A stretch of 64,000 nt of DNA from assembly GCF_027359675.1 (NCBI RefSeq), contig NZ_CP114786.1, forward strand, positions 4,934,501 through 4,998,500. The letters are read 5' to 3'. The translations under genes were made by a program, and so were the position numbers. The notes under the pieces were generated by a model, which searched no databases, had not been told where the DNA came from, and worked only from the letters and a program-made list of their open reading frames with translations. The DNA is from Roseibium sp. Sym1. GTDB lineage: Bacteria > Pseudomonadota > Alphaproteobacteria > Rhizobiales > Stappiaceae. Shown here piece after piece: positions 16,951-24,222 of this stretch; within the stretch, counting starts at the first letter, position 1, and each line of letters opens with the position of its first letter.

Positions 16951-17981
16951 TCCGGATATTTTGATTTTTTTCCCTTTATTTCTTCCGCAATAGCGTCTCC
17001 GCGATTGCTACCGCGTAGAGGCGTTGCTTGTACATCTGGCTCCTTCCAGATGTCCCTAGATCCGTCCCCACACCATCCGGCCGGCGCTCTGAAGCCAGCA
17101 GCATTCTTGTGTCCACCACCGCCATACCGGGCCGCGATTTCAGCAACGTCGGCCCCGTTCTCGGAGGACCGAAGCGAGAACACTCGTTTGCCTTCCTTGT
17201 TGTCAAAATAGCAAGCGCCAAACGGTGCTTTTTCCGCGAGTAAGTTTGCTGCGTCAGACGACATGGTATAGGGCAGGTTTGCTACAGGGACCTCTACCCC
17301 GCCGATCACCATCGTTCGCGTTGTTGCCTCGAGCAGTTCAGCGACGTCTTTGTCATGTTTGCGAAGAATGGCGTCACCCTGTGCCACAACCCCGGCAAGA
17401 TAGATGTCTGAACTGATCAGGGTGTCCAGATGGTCCCATGCATCGAATGTATATGGATACGAAAAGACAGTTGCTGCAACTTGTCTCGAGCATGGCATCT
17501 TGAAATGCCAGAGATCTCTATCGCCGACGAAATCGACGAACCTCTTTCGTGGCTGATCCAAGTTGAAAAAATCCCAGACCATTTGCGCGCCGGAGCGCTC
17601 CATGTCGAACTCGACATAAATATTTGCGTGCATTGCGCCTTCGAGTTGGTCCTGTGCCGCGTTCAGGCGATGCCGGCTTATGCCCCATGGCCTCGACCAA
17701 CCAGAGATATCAATAATTCCCTCTCCTGCGGTCAGGTCTTCTTGCGCGGTTTTATGGTGGTCGAGAACAAGGACGGATTCAGCCTCTTTCGCCATTTCGA
17801 GCAAGACCTGTCGCTTGTACGAGAAATCGACAATAATGACCTCGGCGCCTGTTACGTCAGGTGGTTCACTTCCATGAGTGGCGGGAATAAATTCGACGCA
17901 TTCCCCCAAAGCGTTTCGAACGATCCAGGCAGCTGTGAAGCCATCTGCGCAGTTGCCATGATACAAGCAGATTGTTTTCAT
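16947..17981 (-). CDS. DHH/DHHA1-family phosphoesterase
   Basis: 344 residues from ATG 17981, which overlaps the upstream stop (ATGA); a longer frame to 18059 has no such support. N-terminal H-x-N-C-x-D-G (LYHGNCADGFTAAW), VDFSYKR, the DHHK motif near residues 74-77 and FVGDRDLW are the metal-binding motifs of DHH enzymes. The C-terminal YGGGGHKNAAGF is the DHHA1 substrate-binding loop. The family includes RecJ, NrnA nanoRNases and cyclic-dinucleotide phosphodiesterases; the exact substrate cannot be read from sequence. Last gene of a five-gene coupled minus-strand operon. Confidence 0.85.
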   Translation of the reverse strand: MKTICLYHGNCADGFTAAWIVRNALGECVEFIPATHGSEPPDVTGAEVIIVDFSYKRQVLLEMAKEAESVLVLDHHKTAQEDLTAGEGIIDISGWSRPWGISRHRLNAAQDQLEGAMHANIYVEFDMERSGAQMVWDFFNLDQPRKRFVDFVGDRDLWHFKMPCSRQVAATVFSYPYTFDAWDHLDTLISSDIYLAGVVAQGDAILRKHDKDVAELLEATTRTMVIGGVEVPVANLPYTMSSDAANLLAEKAPFGACYFDNKEGKRVFSLRSSENGADVAEIAARYGGGGHKNAAGFRAPAGWCGDGSRDIWKEPDVQATPLRGSNRGDAIAEEIKGKKSKYPD

Positions 17982-18259
17982 GAATCTTTTCCCTGACTGA
18001 AATCCATCGTTTCGCCATCGGCAAAAGTGATAGACCTCACCACCCTGAGTGTTGCCCATCCGTCCTTCTGGCCGCGCAAAAGCGCGATGCCAGAGGATTC
18101 GATCTCGACAAAATTTACGAAGAGCTCGGCTTTGGGTTGTTCACCAGCAACATGGTGAAACCTAACTTCTGACACCATGCTTGTGAGATCTGCGCCGGTA
18201 TCCAGGTCTTCCACCTTGGTCCCACGAATGTCTCCAGATGACGTTATCTTGACCTTCAT
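17978..18259 (-). CDS. Phage protein of unknown function, 93 aa
   Basis: Beta-rich 93-residue product (MKVKITSSGDIRGTKVEDL at the start, then VRFHHVAGEQPKAELFVNF). It starts one base after the sulfotransferase-like stop and ends overlapping the DHH start, so it is translated as part of the operon. Similar small proteins with a GTKVED-type opening occur in many phages; no function known to me. Confidence 0.7.
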   Translation of the reverse strand: MKVKITSSGDIRGTKVEDLDTGADLTSMVSEVRFHHVAGEQPKAELFVNFVEIESSGIALLRGQKDGWATLRVVRSITFADGETMDFSQGKDS

Positions 18260-18260
18260 T

Positions 18261-18863
18261 TTAGCACCTTGATTGTTCGACTAGAAATGCTTCGATCGAT
18301 AGATCGGGCATGCACTTTGGCTTTCGTGGAATGACTTGATCCGCCATCAAGCTGACTGGGTCGTGGGAAAACTGGTGGCCGGTTCCATGCAAAAATTGCA
18401 CGATGTTCGCCGCAGTCTCGGCTGGCTCCGATAACAGGCGCTCGAAACAAATAACGTGCAACGGAAGAGGGCGGGTCGCGCGCAGAGCGAGCTTCGTCTC
18501 CGTCCGAAGCTGGTTTTTCAACTTTGAAATATCGCTCCGAGCCAGGTGCACGCCAAGCAACGCCTCCATGAACTTCGCTTGGCTCTTTGCCTGTTGATGG
18601 TGGTCTCGGTGCATCCAGATCACGGACGCATCAATTTCCGATGTAGCAACACGAACTTTGTGCGGATCCAGCCACTTAATTGCGCTTCCGGCGTTACTCT
18701 TTAACCAAGACGTATCTACCGGCTTGCTGAAGGATTTCATTTCCACTGGTTCGAAATCTGGATATTTGCCGGCGCATTTCATGCCAGCTGCATCAAGCAT
18801 CTGCAGCACAAGGCTTGTCCCGCAACGACCCAAACCTGCGACAAACAAGGTCGGTTTCATCAT
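18261..18863 (-). CDS. Sulfotransferase-like P-loop protein
   Basis: 200 residues. The N-terminal VAGLGRCGTSLVLQML is the 5'-phosphosulfate-binding loop form (G-x-x-R-x-G-T-S) of PAPS-dependent sulfotransferases, and VIWMHRDHHQQAKSQ corresponds to the 3'-phosphate-binding R-D-P/R-D-H region. Such enzymes move sulfate from PAPS to sugars, peptides or small molecules; the acceptor is unknown. ATG overlaps the TGA of the upstream 54-residue membrane protein. In a phage this could modify surface glycans or a virion component; inference. Confidence 0.75.
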   Translation of the reverse strand: MMKPTLFVAGLGRCGTSLVLQMLDAAGMKCAGKYPDFEPVEMKSFSKPVDTSWLKSNAGSAIKWLDPHKVRVATSEIDASVIWMHRDHHQQAKSQAKFMEALLGVHLARSDISKLKNQLRTETKLALRATRPLPLHVICFERLLSEPAETAANIVQFLHGTGHQFSHDPVSLMADQVIPRKPKCMPDLSIEAFLVEQSRC

Positions 18864-19024
18864 TCCCCTGGAGAAGCAGACGGATCAATGTCGTCAGCAA
18901 AATCGTCGTCCAGTCGTAGTGACATACTAGCTCGGATGGGTATTGACACCACTCCAAGCAAAATGACCAGCGGTAGCAGAGCGAAGCTGAGAATTGTCTC
19001 GATGGTTGATAGTAGGATTCTCAC
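18860..19024 (-). CDS. Small membrane protein, 54 aa (GTG start)
   Basis: GTG at 19024 overlaps the TGA of the upstream Cys-rich gene (GTGA), and its own TGA overlaps the sulfotransferase-like ATG. N-terminal half is one hydrophobic span (ILSFALLPLVILLGVVSIPI); C-terminal half is acidic (LRLDDDFADDIDPSASPGE). The exact fit between two coupled genes is the main evidence. Function unknown. Confidence 0.65.
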   Translation of the reverse strand: MRILLSTIETILSFALLPLVILLGVVSIPIRASMSLRLDDDFADDIDPSASPGE

Positions 19025-19254
19025 GAAGCCTCCCGGATGTGTGCGTGCTCCGGATCGGCGGACCTGGTGCCTTTCCCGTCACAGTCGTCGCACTCCGCAA
19101 GCGCATCTTCGTGCTGCTCGAGATATTTCTCCCAATCGGCAATGACTTCACCGGTTCCGGAGCACGTTTCACAATCGAGAATTTTCGCCGTCCTGTTTGC
19201 CAACGCAGAGTCCTCACTTTCCGAGATCCCGGCTGATAACATTTTGACGCTCAT
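19021..19254 (-). CDS. DnaJ-type zinc-finger small protein, 77 aa
   Basis: Contains two C-x-x-C-x-G-x-G units, CETCSGTG and CDDCDGKG, separated by an acidic helix, as in the zinc-binding domain of DnaJ but without a J domain. First gene of the minus-strand operon with the membrane protein, sulfotransferase-like protein, 93-residue protein and DHH enzyme. A palindromic operator candidate sits 3-23 bases upstream of its start. Confidence 0.75.
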   Translation of the reverse strand: MSVKMLSAGISESEDSALANRTAKILDCETCSGTGEVIADWEKYLEQHEDALAECDDCDGKGTRSADPEHAHIREAS

Positions 19255-19256
19255 AC

Positions 19257-19277
19257 GTCAACGTTTTTTGCGTTGAC
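19257..19277. promoter_or_regulatory. Palindromic operator candidate (copy 1)
   Basis: Perfect 7-base inverted repeat GTCAACG / CGTTGAC with a 7-base spacer, between divergent genes (minus-strand start at 19254, plus-strand start at 19332). On the minus strand 19277-19267 reads GTCAACGCAAA, an 11-base word that recurs at 25334-25344 and 31587-31597. Confidence 0.6.
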
Positions 19278-19331
19278 TAGTGTAAAGGTATGTGTTCTGT
19301 TTGAAACTGATCAGAACGGCTGTTGCGTCAC

Positions 19332-19520
19332 ATGAGCACAAAACCAAAATTCTATTTTGTCTGCCCAGGACCGATCGTGGGCGATGCGGTCCTGAGTATC
19401 GATGGCGGCTCTCTCCAAAAAGTAACGACACAATACCTTCCAGAACTGGGCGCAACACTCGCGGCTGTCTGGCCTGTCGGGACGCTTGAAGAGCTCCCTA
19501 GGGGTGAGTTCAGAAAATAG
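19332..19520 (+). CDS. Small phage protein, 62 aa
   Basis: ATG 19332 opens a run of + strand genes divergent from the zinc-finger gene. Reads TKPKFYFVCPGPIVGDAVLS and ends ELPRGEFRK. No recognised domain. Position directly after an operator candidate and before similarly spaced small genes supports it. Confidence 0.5.
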   Translation: MSTKPKFYFVCPGPIVGDAVLSIDGGSLQKVTTQYLPELGATLAAVWPVGTLEELPRGEFRK

Positions 19521-19529
19521 AGGCCACTC

Positions 19530-19739
19530 ATGTCCGATGATAGCGATGAACTTGCTGAAAAGGTGCTGCAGGAAATGGGTCAACGCTTGATGCTCGGTGG
19601 TGAAGCGCTGACCTCTCTCAAGGGGCTTTGGGCTACGGTGCGCACTCATGAAATCGCGACCGGCCAAAGGGTTGTTATTTACCCGCCTCAGCGCTGCAAT
19701 CTGGAACGACTGACGGGTATACCTCAAGAAGAAAAATAG
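19530..19739 (+). CDS. Small helical phage protein, 69 aa
   Basis: Starts 9 bases after the previous stop. Acidic helical N terminus (SDDSDELAEKVLQEMGQRLM) and ends with GIPQEEK. Function unknown; kept because frame, size and strand match the surrounding small-gene array. Confidence 0.55.
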   Translation: MSDDSDELAEKVLQEMGQRLMLGGEALTSLKGLWATVRTHEIATGQRVVIYPPQRCNLERLTGIPQEEK

Positions 19740-19826
19740 AGAGTCGACATGCGCGGCCACGCCAATACCAAGTGTTGGATGATGGTCACGTGGTGGGGCT
19801 AGAGTGCGAATAGGAGAGGTTTCGAC

Positions 19827-19928
19827 ATGCCAGAACTCGCAAACATTGGATGGTTCGCCGGAGGCTTCGGAACCGCCGTGATGATCGGCGTTTTTGCCTT
19901 CTTCTATCTCGTAAGCAAGATCAAATAA
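19827..19928 (+). CDS. Single-span membrane peptide, 33 aa
   Basis: ATG 19827 is preceded by AGGAGAGG at a suitable distance. The product is essentially one membrane span (FGTAVMIGVFAFFYLVSKIK) with a short N terminus. Such tiny membrane proteins are common in phage early regions; function unknown. Confidence 0.5.
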   Translation: MPELANIGWFAGGFGTAVMIGVFAFFYLVSKIK

Positions 19929-19940
19929 CGGAGCGCCGGC

Positions 19941-20144
19941 ATGGACAATGAGTGGCTGAAATCAAAGATGGATAAGCTACGCTCAGAGGCGAGCCGCGGA
20001 CCTGTTCCAGGTTCCGTCGTTTTCGCGCTGACAGACCCGATCATGGACAAGATTACGCGGGAGCAAAACCCGAAGCATCACCCGTGCTGCGGTTGTCCCG
20101 CAGACGGCTTGCACAATCCGTCCTGCAGGTTTGCGGACTCGTGA
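19941..20144 (+). CDS. Small Cys-rich phage protein, 67 aa
   Basis: Helical N terminus (NEWLKSKMDKLRSEA) followed by HHPCCGCPADGLHNPSCRF, with four Cys and several His, consistent with a small metal site. ATG 19941 follows GGAGCG. Unknown function. Confidence 0.6.
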   Translation: MDNEWLKSKMDKLRSEASRGPVPGSVVFALTDPIMDKITREQNPKHHPCCGCPADGLHNPSCRFADS

Positions 20145-20163
20145 TCAGAAAGGCATTTGAGCT

Positions 20164-20382
20164 ATGACCTTATCAGAATTGATAGCCGCATACGGCGACG
20201 ACAAGGTCCAGTTTCAGAAGCTGGATGACTGCGCCGACAGCATGAATATGAACAACGGCCACACGAAAATCACCTTCGGGACACCCGAGCGGATCGGCCC
20301 GAGCGGTACCGACAAAATGGGCATTGTCGTCTGGATGGATCGTGAGCGGGTGGCTGAAATTATCGCTGCAGATAAACCGTAA
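20164..20382 (+). CDS. Small phage protein, 72 aa
   Basis: Starts MTLSELIAAYGDDKVQFQKL, continues with TKITFGTPERI and MGIVVWMDRERVAEIIA. The LSELIAAYGDDKVQFQ-type opening recurs among uncharacterised phage early proteins in Alphaproteobacteria. Function unknown. Confidence 0.65.
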   Translation: MTLSELIAAYGDDKVQFQKLDDCADSMNMNNGHTKITFGTPERIGPSGTDKMGIVVWMDRERVAEIIAADKP

Positions 20383-20396
20383 CCAGAAATTGCCCT

Positions 20397-20603
20397 ATGC
20401 GCCCGCGCTGTCCCAAGTACCACTCAAAAATTATCTTTCTTAGCGAGTGTGTGTCGGTTGAGCAGATGACCGAGTTTCGCAGCGGGAAAGTCGTATCGAG
20501 GTTTGACTCTGGAGCGACAGGCACACCGGAGAAACCGTCTTTTGCAGCGATTGCGGGCACATATGGAGACCCCGGAATAAGACCGTGCATGACATCATCG
20601 TAG
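20397..20603 (+). CDS. Doubtful small ORF, 68 aa
   Basis: Open frame in the gap between two better-supported small genes on the same strand. Begins MRPRCPKYHSKIIFLSEC, which could be half of a zinc ribbon, but no good ribosome binding site is seen and the second half is low in structure. It may be non-coding or a decayed gene. Confidence 0.35.
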   Translation: MRPRCPKYHSKIIFLSECVSVEQMTEFRSGKVVSRFDSGATGTPEKPSFAAIAGTYGDPGIRPCMTSS

Positions 20604-20640
20604 CGAATATCTGAAACAGCCTCGAAAGGCCCGTCGAGCG

Positions 20641-20886
20641 ATGCAAACGACCTATCCGAACGACGAAAAACTTATCCGTCACATGAGTTCCGCGACGAGG
20701 GATCTGTTTGCCTTATATATCGCTGACCTCGAAAAAGAGATGGAGGGCATGCCGATGAAGCCATATGACACGCCGCTTCATGAGAGCACTGGCCTGCAGT
20801 GCTGGTACGACTTTTTTGAGGATGGGTTTTCGCCGCGTGAAGCAATCGATGAAGACCTGTCGAACGCATACTCGAACACGTACTGA
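20641..20886 (+). CDS. Small acidic phage protein, 81 aa
   Basis: Acidic helical protein with LFALYIADLEKEMEG and a second half GFSPREAIDEDLSNAY resembling small phage proteins that bind other proteins. No catalytic motif. Strand, spacing and composition support it as a gene. Confidence 0.6.
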   Translation: MQTTYPNDEKLIRHMSSATRDLFALYIADLEKEMEGMPMKPYDTPLHESTGLQCWYDFFEDGFSPREAIDEDLSNAYSNTY

Positions 20887-20916
20887 CGGGGGTCCTACGG
20901 GCAAATAGGCGATAAA

Positions 20917-21165
20917 ATGAGCGAACCGAAGAAAGACACACAACGCGCACTGATTGCCGCAAAGGCCATATTTGATGAGCGCGGCCCAGATGACGCCGCA
21001 TCGATCATGGTCACGCTGGAGCATGCTGTCGCAACAGTTCTGATCGCTCTTTATCGAGATCACAAGACTGCCGCCGGCGTGCTCAACGAGGGCCTTGTTC
21101 AAGGTGTCGAAGAGCGCATCGCCAGGCATCAAGCAAGATTGCAATCGAAAGGGCCTCGGAAGTGA
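20917..21165 (+). CDS. Small helical phage protein, 82 aa
   Basis: Nearly all-helical product (AALIAAK-type N terminus, then DDAASIMVTLEHAVATVLIA). Its TGA overlaps the GTG start of the next gene, indicating coupling. No domain recognised. Confidence 0.6.
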   Translation: MSEPKKDTQRALIAAKAIFDERGPDDAASIMVTLEHAVATVLIALYRDHKTAAGVLNEGLVQGVEERIARHQARLQSKGPRK

Positions 21166-21455
21166 ATTATCAGGAGATCCATAAAGCTGTTTGTTCCGAA
21201 TGCGGACACGTCGAAAAACGGAGCGACAGTAGCAGCTTCATCACCGTGTTTTTCCTGCCGGAGATTTGCGCGAAGTGCGGAGCCGATATGCCCGGGCGTT
21301 TCACCCGTTGGTTTGAAATCGACGGAGACCGGCCGCACTGGCAGCACGTGATTGAAAAACAAAAATTCACGCCCGCCGTCCGTACAAAAAATCCGCTCAC
21401 GTGGCTCCGCTTTGGTCATTGGAAAACGATCGAAACCACCACGCTTAAAGCGTGA
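21162..21455 (+). CDS. Zinc-ribbon phage protein, 97 aa
   Basis: GTG start at 21162 overlaps the upstream TGA. N-terminal CSECGHVEK and later CAKCGADM give a four-Cys C-x-x-C...C-x-x-C site spanning about 25 residues, a classical zinc ribbon. The C-terminal half is basic and aromatic. Function unknown. Confidence 0.65.
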   Translation: MNYQEIHKAVCSECGHVEKRSDSSSFITVFFLPEICAKCGADMPGRFTRWFEIDGDRPHWQHVIEKQKFTPAVRTKNPLTWLRFGHWKTIETTTLKA

Positions 21456-21469
21456 TCATAGAGGCTTGG

Positions 21470-21655
21470 ATGATGGCAAAGCAGGCGAAGCAGATTGCGG
21501 AAGAGACGTTGAACAAGCTTCACGAGTTGAAGGTGACCTTCAACATGACGCGCCTGATCATGCAGGACGAAGCTCGCGCCGACGCCGGCGAAGTCGTCCA
21601 GGAAATCGACCAGTTCATCAAGGATCAGCGCAAGGCGCTGGCCACAGCAAAATAA
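21470..21655 (+). CDS. Small coiled-coil phage protein, 61 aa
   Basis: ATG 21470 preceded by AGAGG is preferred over the in-frame GTG at 21452 that overlaps the upstream gene. The product is one long amphipathic helix (AKQIAEETLNKLHELKVTFN, later VVQEIDQFIKDQRKAL), likely an oligomeric coiled coil. Confidence 0.55.
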   Translation: MMAKQAKQIAEETLNKLHELKVTFNMTRLIMQDEARADAGEVVQEIDQFIKDQRKALATAK

Positions 21656-21665
21656 AGGCCCTGTC

Positions 21666-21893
21666 ATGCCGCGACATTGCCCAAAATGCAAAGGTCAGAT
21701 GGCCGATGATGGCGTGCACTGCTGGTGCATGGAACACGACTGCAGTTTCGATGGATATGTCGTACTGAGGACCGGAAAAATTTTACCGGGAGAAGATGAA
21801 TTCTCCCGGGAGTTTCCAGACGAGGCTGATCGTTTTTTGGATTGCTTCCACCGCAGTGAAATTGCGGAGCTGATTGCCGCCGCGGAAGAGTGA
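21666..21893 (+). CDS. Zinc-ribbon phage protein, 75 aa
   Basis: CPKCKGQM near the N terminus and HCWCMEHDC about ten residues later supply Cys/His ligands for a small zinc site; the rest is acidic and ends in a helix (RSEIAELIAAAEE). Starts 10 bases after the previous gene. Confidence 0.6.
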   Translation: MPRHCPKCKGQMADDGVHCWCMEHDCSFDGYVVLRTGKILPGEDEFSREFPDEADRFLDCFHRSEIAELIAAAEE

Positions 21894-21909
21894 TAGAAAG
21901 GCCTAGCAT

Positions 21910-22203
21910 ATGTCTTATGACATGCATATTGCTGACGAAGATTTTAACTACACCTTCAACGTTGCGCCGATGTGGTATGCGGCAATTCCGGACGCCGGTA
22001 TTCGTTCTCACTACGGCATGACAGGCAGACAAGCCCTACAACCTCTTCGGCGTATCCGTGACTATATGGAAGATCATCACGACGAACTGATCAAAATGAA
22101 CCCCTCCAACGGATGGGGCTCCTATGACGGCGCATTGCAGTTCGTCAATAGCCTAATCGGCGCAAGTTTGCGGAATCCAGATGCTATTTGGGGTGGTGAT
22201 TGA
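21910..22203 (+). CDS. Phage protein of unknown function, 97 aa
   Basis: Opens MSYDMHIADEDFNYTFNVAP with a later HDEL-type helix and GWGSYDGALQFVNSLIGA. This Y-D-M-x-I...F-N-x-T...N-V pattern is a recurrent uncharacterised family in phages and bacteria. Last gene of the + strand array; it converges on the helicase gene. Confidence 0.65.
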   Translation: MSYDMHIADEDFNYTFNVAPMWYAAIPDAGIRSHYGMTGRQALQPLRRIRDYMEDHHDELIKMNPSNGWGSYDGALQFVNSLIGASLRNPDAIWGGD

Positions 22204-22222
22204 TACACCTAGGGTAGTCGAG

Positions 22223-23923
22223 TCATCGGCCCAGGTACCTCTTGGCCAATTGCTGAATATGAGTTTCATCCGAGTGGATAATTTCCACCGCGGCATCAGG
22301 ATCTGTGATCCCTCTCGCTTGGTCACGTTTAACGGAGTTGACCGAAGTGACGGTAGGATCCGATCCGTCGTTTGCCACACAAAAAATGGCTGTGATTTCT
22401 TCTTCAGGCTGTCCCGGGCGGTCGACTCGGCCGAACAGTTGCTCGTAGATCATCGGCGACCAATCCAGTTCCCCGATAACAACTGTCGAACAAACTTTCT
22501 GTAGGCCATCCAAGCCAGCACCCGAACGGAGAGACATGATCAGCGGGTTGGCATCACCGTTTATGAACGCATTCTTCGCTTTGTCTTTTTGTTTGGCGTT
22601 TTCCGATCCCGTGTAGAGTATTGGATTGAAATCTTTCATTTCATCCAGCCAGATGTCATAGCAATCACGATGCCAGCCGGCAAGGATGACCTTTCGGCCG
22701 TCAGCAATCAGCATCCGGACGTATGCAGCGACACTTCTCGCCTTCGCAACACCAGTGATGCGCCGCGCTAGAGCATCGAGCTCGCGCGCTGCTTGGCCAC
22801 TTTCGCCAAAGCTCCCGGTGACCACCCTCATTGCAAGGGACTTCGCTCGATCCTCAGCGGTACGGGCAATATCCTCGTCGAAGTCAACTTCGATGACCAG
22901 ACGGTTGACCTTACGTCCCTGTCGTACCCGTCTCAGGAAGACCTGACTTTCGCGGAGATATGATCCTAGCGCCTGCGGATCAGAAACCAGCCATTTGCCG
23001 CCTGGGCCCATCCGGCACCATTCTCTGACAAATTCATCCCAGTCGCCCAAGAGACTGGGATCGACATATTGCATGATGTTCCAGATTTCGGATCCGTAAT
23101 TGAAAATTGGCGTGGCAGACAGCGCCAAACGTAGTTGCGCATGGTTGGCGAAAACACGCATGGCGCTTCCTTTATCAGACGCCATACCTGTGCGTCCCTC
23201 CTGCACCTCATCAAACACGACCCCCTTGAAATAGCTTTCCGCGGCAACATCAACCCATCCGGAAATGTTTGAATATTTGAAAATGTAGAGGTTGGCTGAC
23301 GGTAGATCGTAGGGTTTTCGGCCTTCGATTATGTGCGCCGACATGTAGGTGTACGGAGAGACGAACTCATTGACCCACTGCGTCGCAAGATGCGGTTGGA
23401 CGACGACCGCGGCCGGAAGATAAGGCGACCCCATCAATCCGCCCAGGGCGACGAATGTTTTGCCGAAACCAACTGAATCGCCCAGAAGCAAATTCTTTCT
23501 TTGATGCAGGAGTTTGACGGCCTGCGCCTGAGATCTATAAAGGCCATAGCCGGGCTTAAAGCCATGCACGACATCCGGTTGCCAGCTGGGTAGGAAGATC
23601 TCTTCTGTTTGGTTCCGATGCTCCTCAAAAGCCTGTTTCCCAGCCAGTAGAGCCGCTCGATCTTCCTCAGACATACTGAGCGGGTAGCGCTCGACAAACC
23701 ACGCCAAATCAGTCGACATTTCCTCCGTGAAAGGAAGTGTAAAAGACCCAACCTGGGTTTTGTCGATACGAGGGAATATAGCCTTCAATCGGATTGCGAC
23801 ATGAGGCTTTATGTTCTCAAGTAGCCAAATATCTTGCCGGCGCTGCAAAGAGCCGTAGGGAACAACATTCAAAGCCAAGTCCTGGCTAGATTGAGAAAAT
23901 GTGCTGGTTTGTTCTGAATCCAT
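22223..23923 (-). CDS. SNF2-type DEAD-like helicase
   Basis: 566 residues. Walker A GDSVGFGKT (148-156), a Walker B variant DEVQ (238-241), motif III SATP (269-272) and motif VI QLFGRVDRPGQ (495-505) are all present, in SNF2-like order with LGG-type and GLDGLQ motifs. Such proteins translocate on DNA using ATP; in phages they serve replication or recombination. Overlaps the small nuclease gene upstream by 55 bases, suggesting joint action. DEVQ instead of DEAH/DEGH is an atypical motif II. Confidence 0.88.
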   Translation of the reverse strand: MDSEQTSTFSQSSQDLALNVVPYGSLQRRQDIWLLENIKPHVAIRLKAIFPRIDKTQVGSFTLPFTEEMSTDLAWFVERYPLSMSEEDRAALLAGKQAFEEHRNQTEEIFLPSWQPDVVHGFKPGYGLYRSQAQAVKLLHQRKNLLLGDSVGFGKTFVALGGLMGSPYLPAAVVVQPHLATQWVNEFVSPYTYMSAHIIEGRKPYDLPSANLYIFKYSNISGWVDVAAESYFKGVVFDEVQEGRTGMASDKGSAMRVFANHAQLRLALSATPIFNYGSEIWNIMQYVDPSLLGDWDEFVREWCRMGPGGKWLVSDPQALGSYLRESQVFLRRVRQGRKVNRLVIEVDFDEDIARTAEDRAKSLAMRVVTGSFGESGQAARELDALARRITGVAKARSVAAYVRMLIADGRKVILAGWHRDCYDIWLDEMKDFNPILYTGSENAKQKDKAKNAFINGDANPLIMSLRSGAGLDGLQKVCSTVVIGELDWSPMIYEQLFGRVDRPGQPEEEITAIFCVANDGSDPTVTSVNSVKRDQARGITDPDAAVEIIHSDETHIQQLAKRYLGR

Positions 23924-24222
23924 AGCGGTAACGCCATGGGAATGTTCGTCGCGAGGATGATCGATCTTATCCGTCGGTGGGCGCAGTAACGCTCCAACTG
24001 CTTCAGGATCTCATTCTTGCTCCAATTCTTTTTCACCTTGCACTCAATCCCGACGTCACCAACGACCAAATCAATGACGTCCGATTTGGATAACCGAACT
24101 TCGCGCTGAGGTCTGAAGCCGCCCTTTTTGAGCTCCTCGAACATTGCATCTTGAAGCGCTGTTTCGCTGTGAAGCGGAAAACGGCGCGGATTGAGGAAGG
24201 ACACAACTTTGTTGGGATTCAT
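23869..24222 (-). CDS. Small PD-(D/E)XK-type nuclease, 117 aa
   Basis: Start at ATG 24222, which overlaps the Rha gene stop. A helix (SETALQDAMFEELKKGGF) is followed by SDVIDLVVGDVGIECKVK, giving the D...(E/C)-x-K layout of VRR-NUC/Holliday-junction-like PD-(D/E)XK nucleases, with Asp and E-C-K as catalytic residues. Pairing with an SNF2-type helicase is common in siphovirus replication modules. Metal-dependent nuclease activity is inferred from the family. Confidence 0.7.
   Translation of the reverse strand: MNPNKVVSFLNPRRFPLHSETALQDAMFEELKKGGFRPQREVRLSKSDVIDLVVGDVGIECKVKKNWSKNEILKQLERYCAHRRIRSIILATNIPMALPLWIQNKPAHFLNLARTWL

Noticed and set aside
19749-19802. 17-codon ORF between small phage genes
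   Set aside because: Too short, no ribosome binding site and no recognisable composition.
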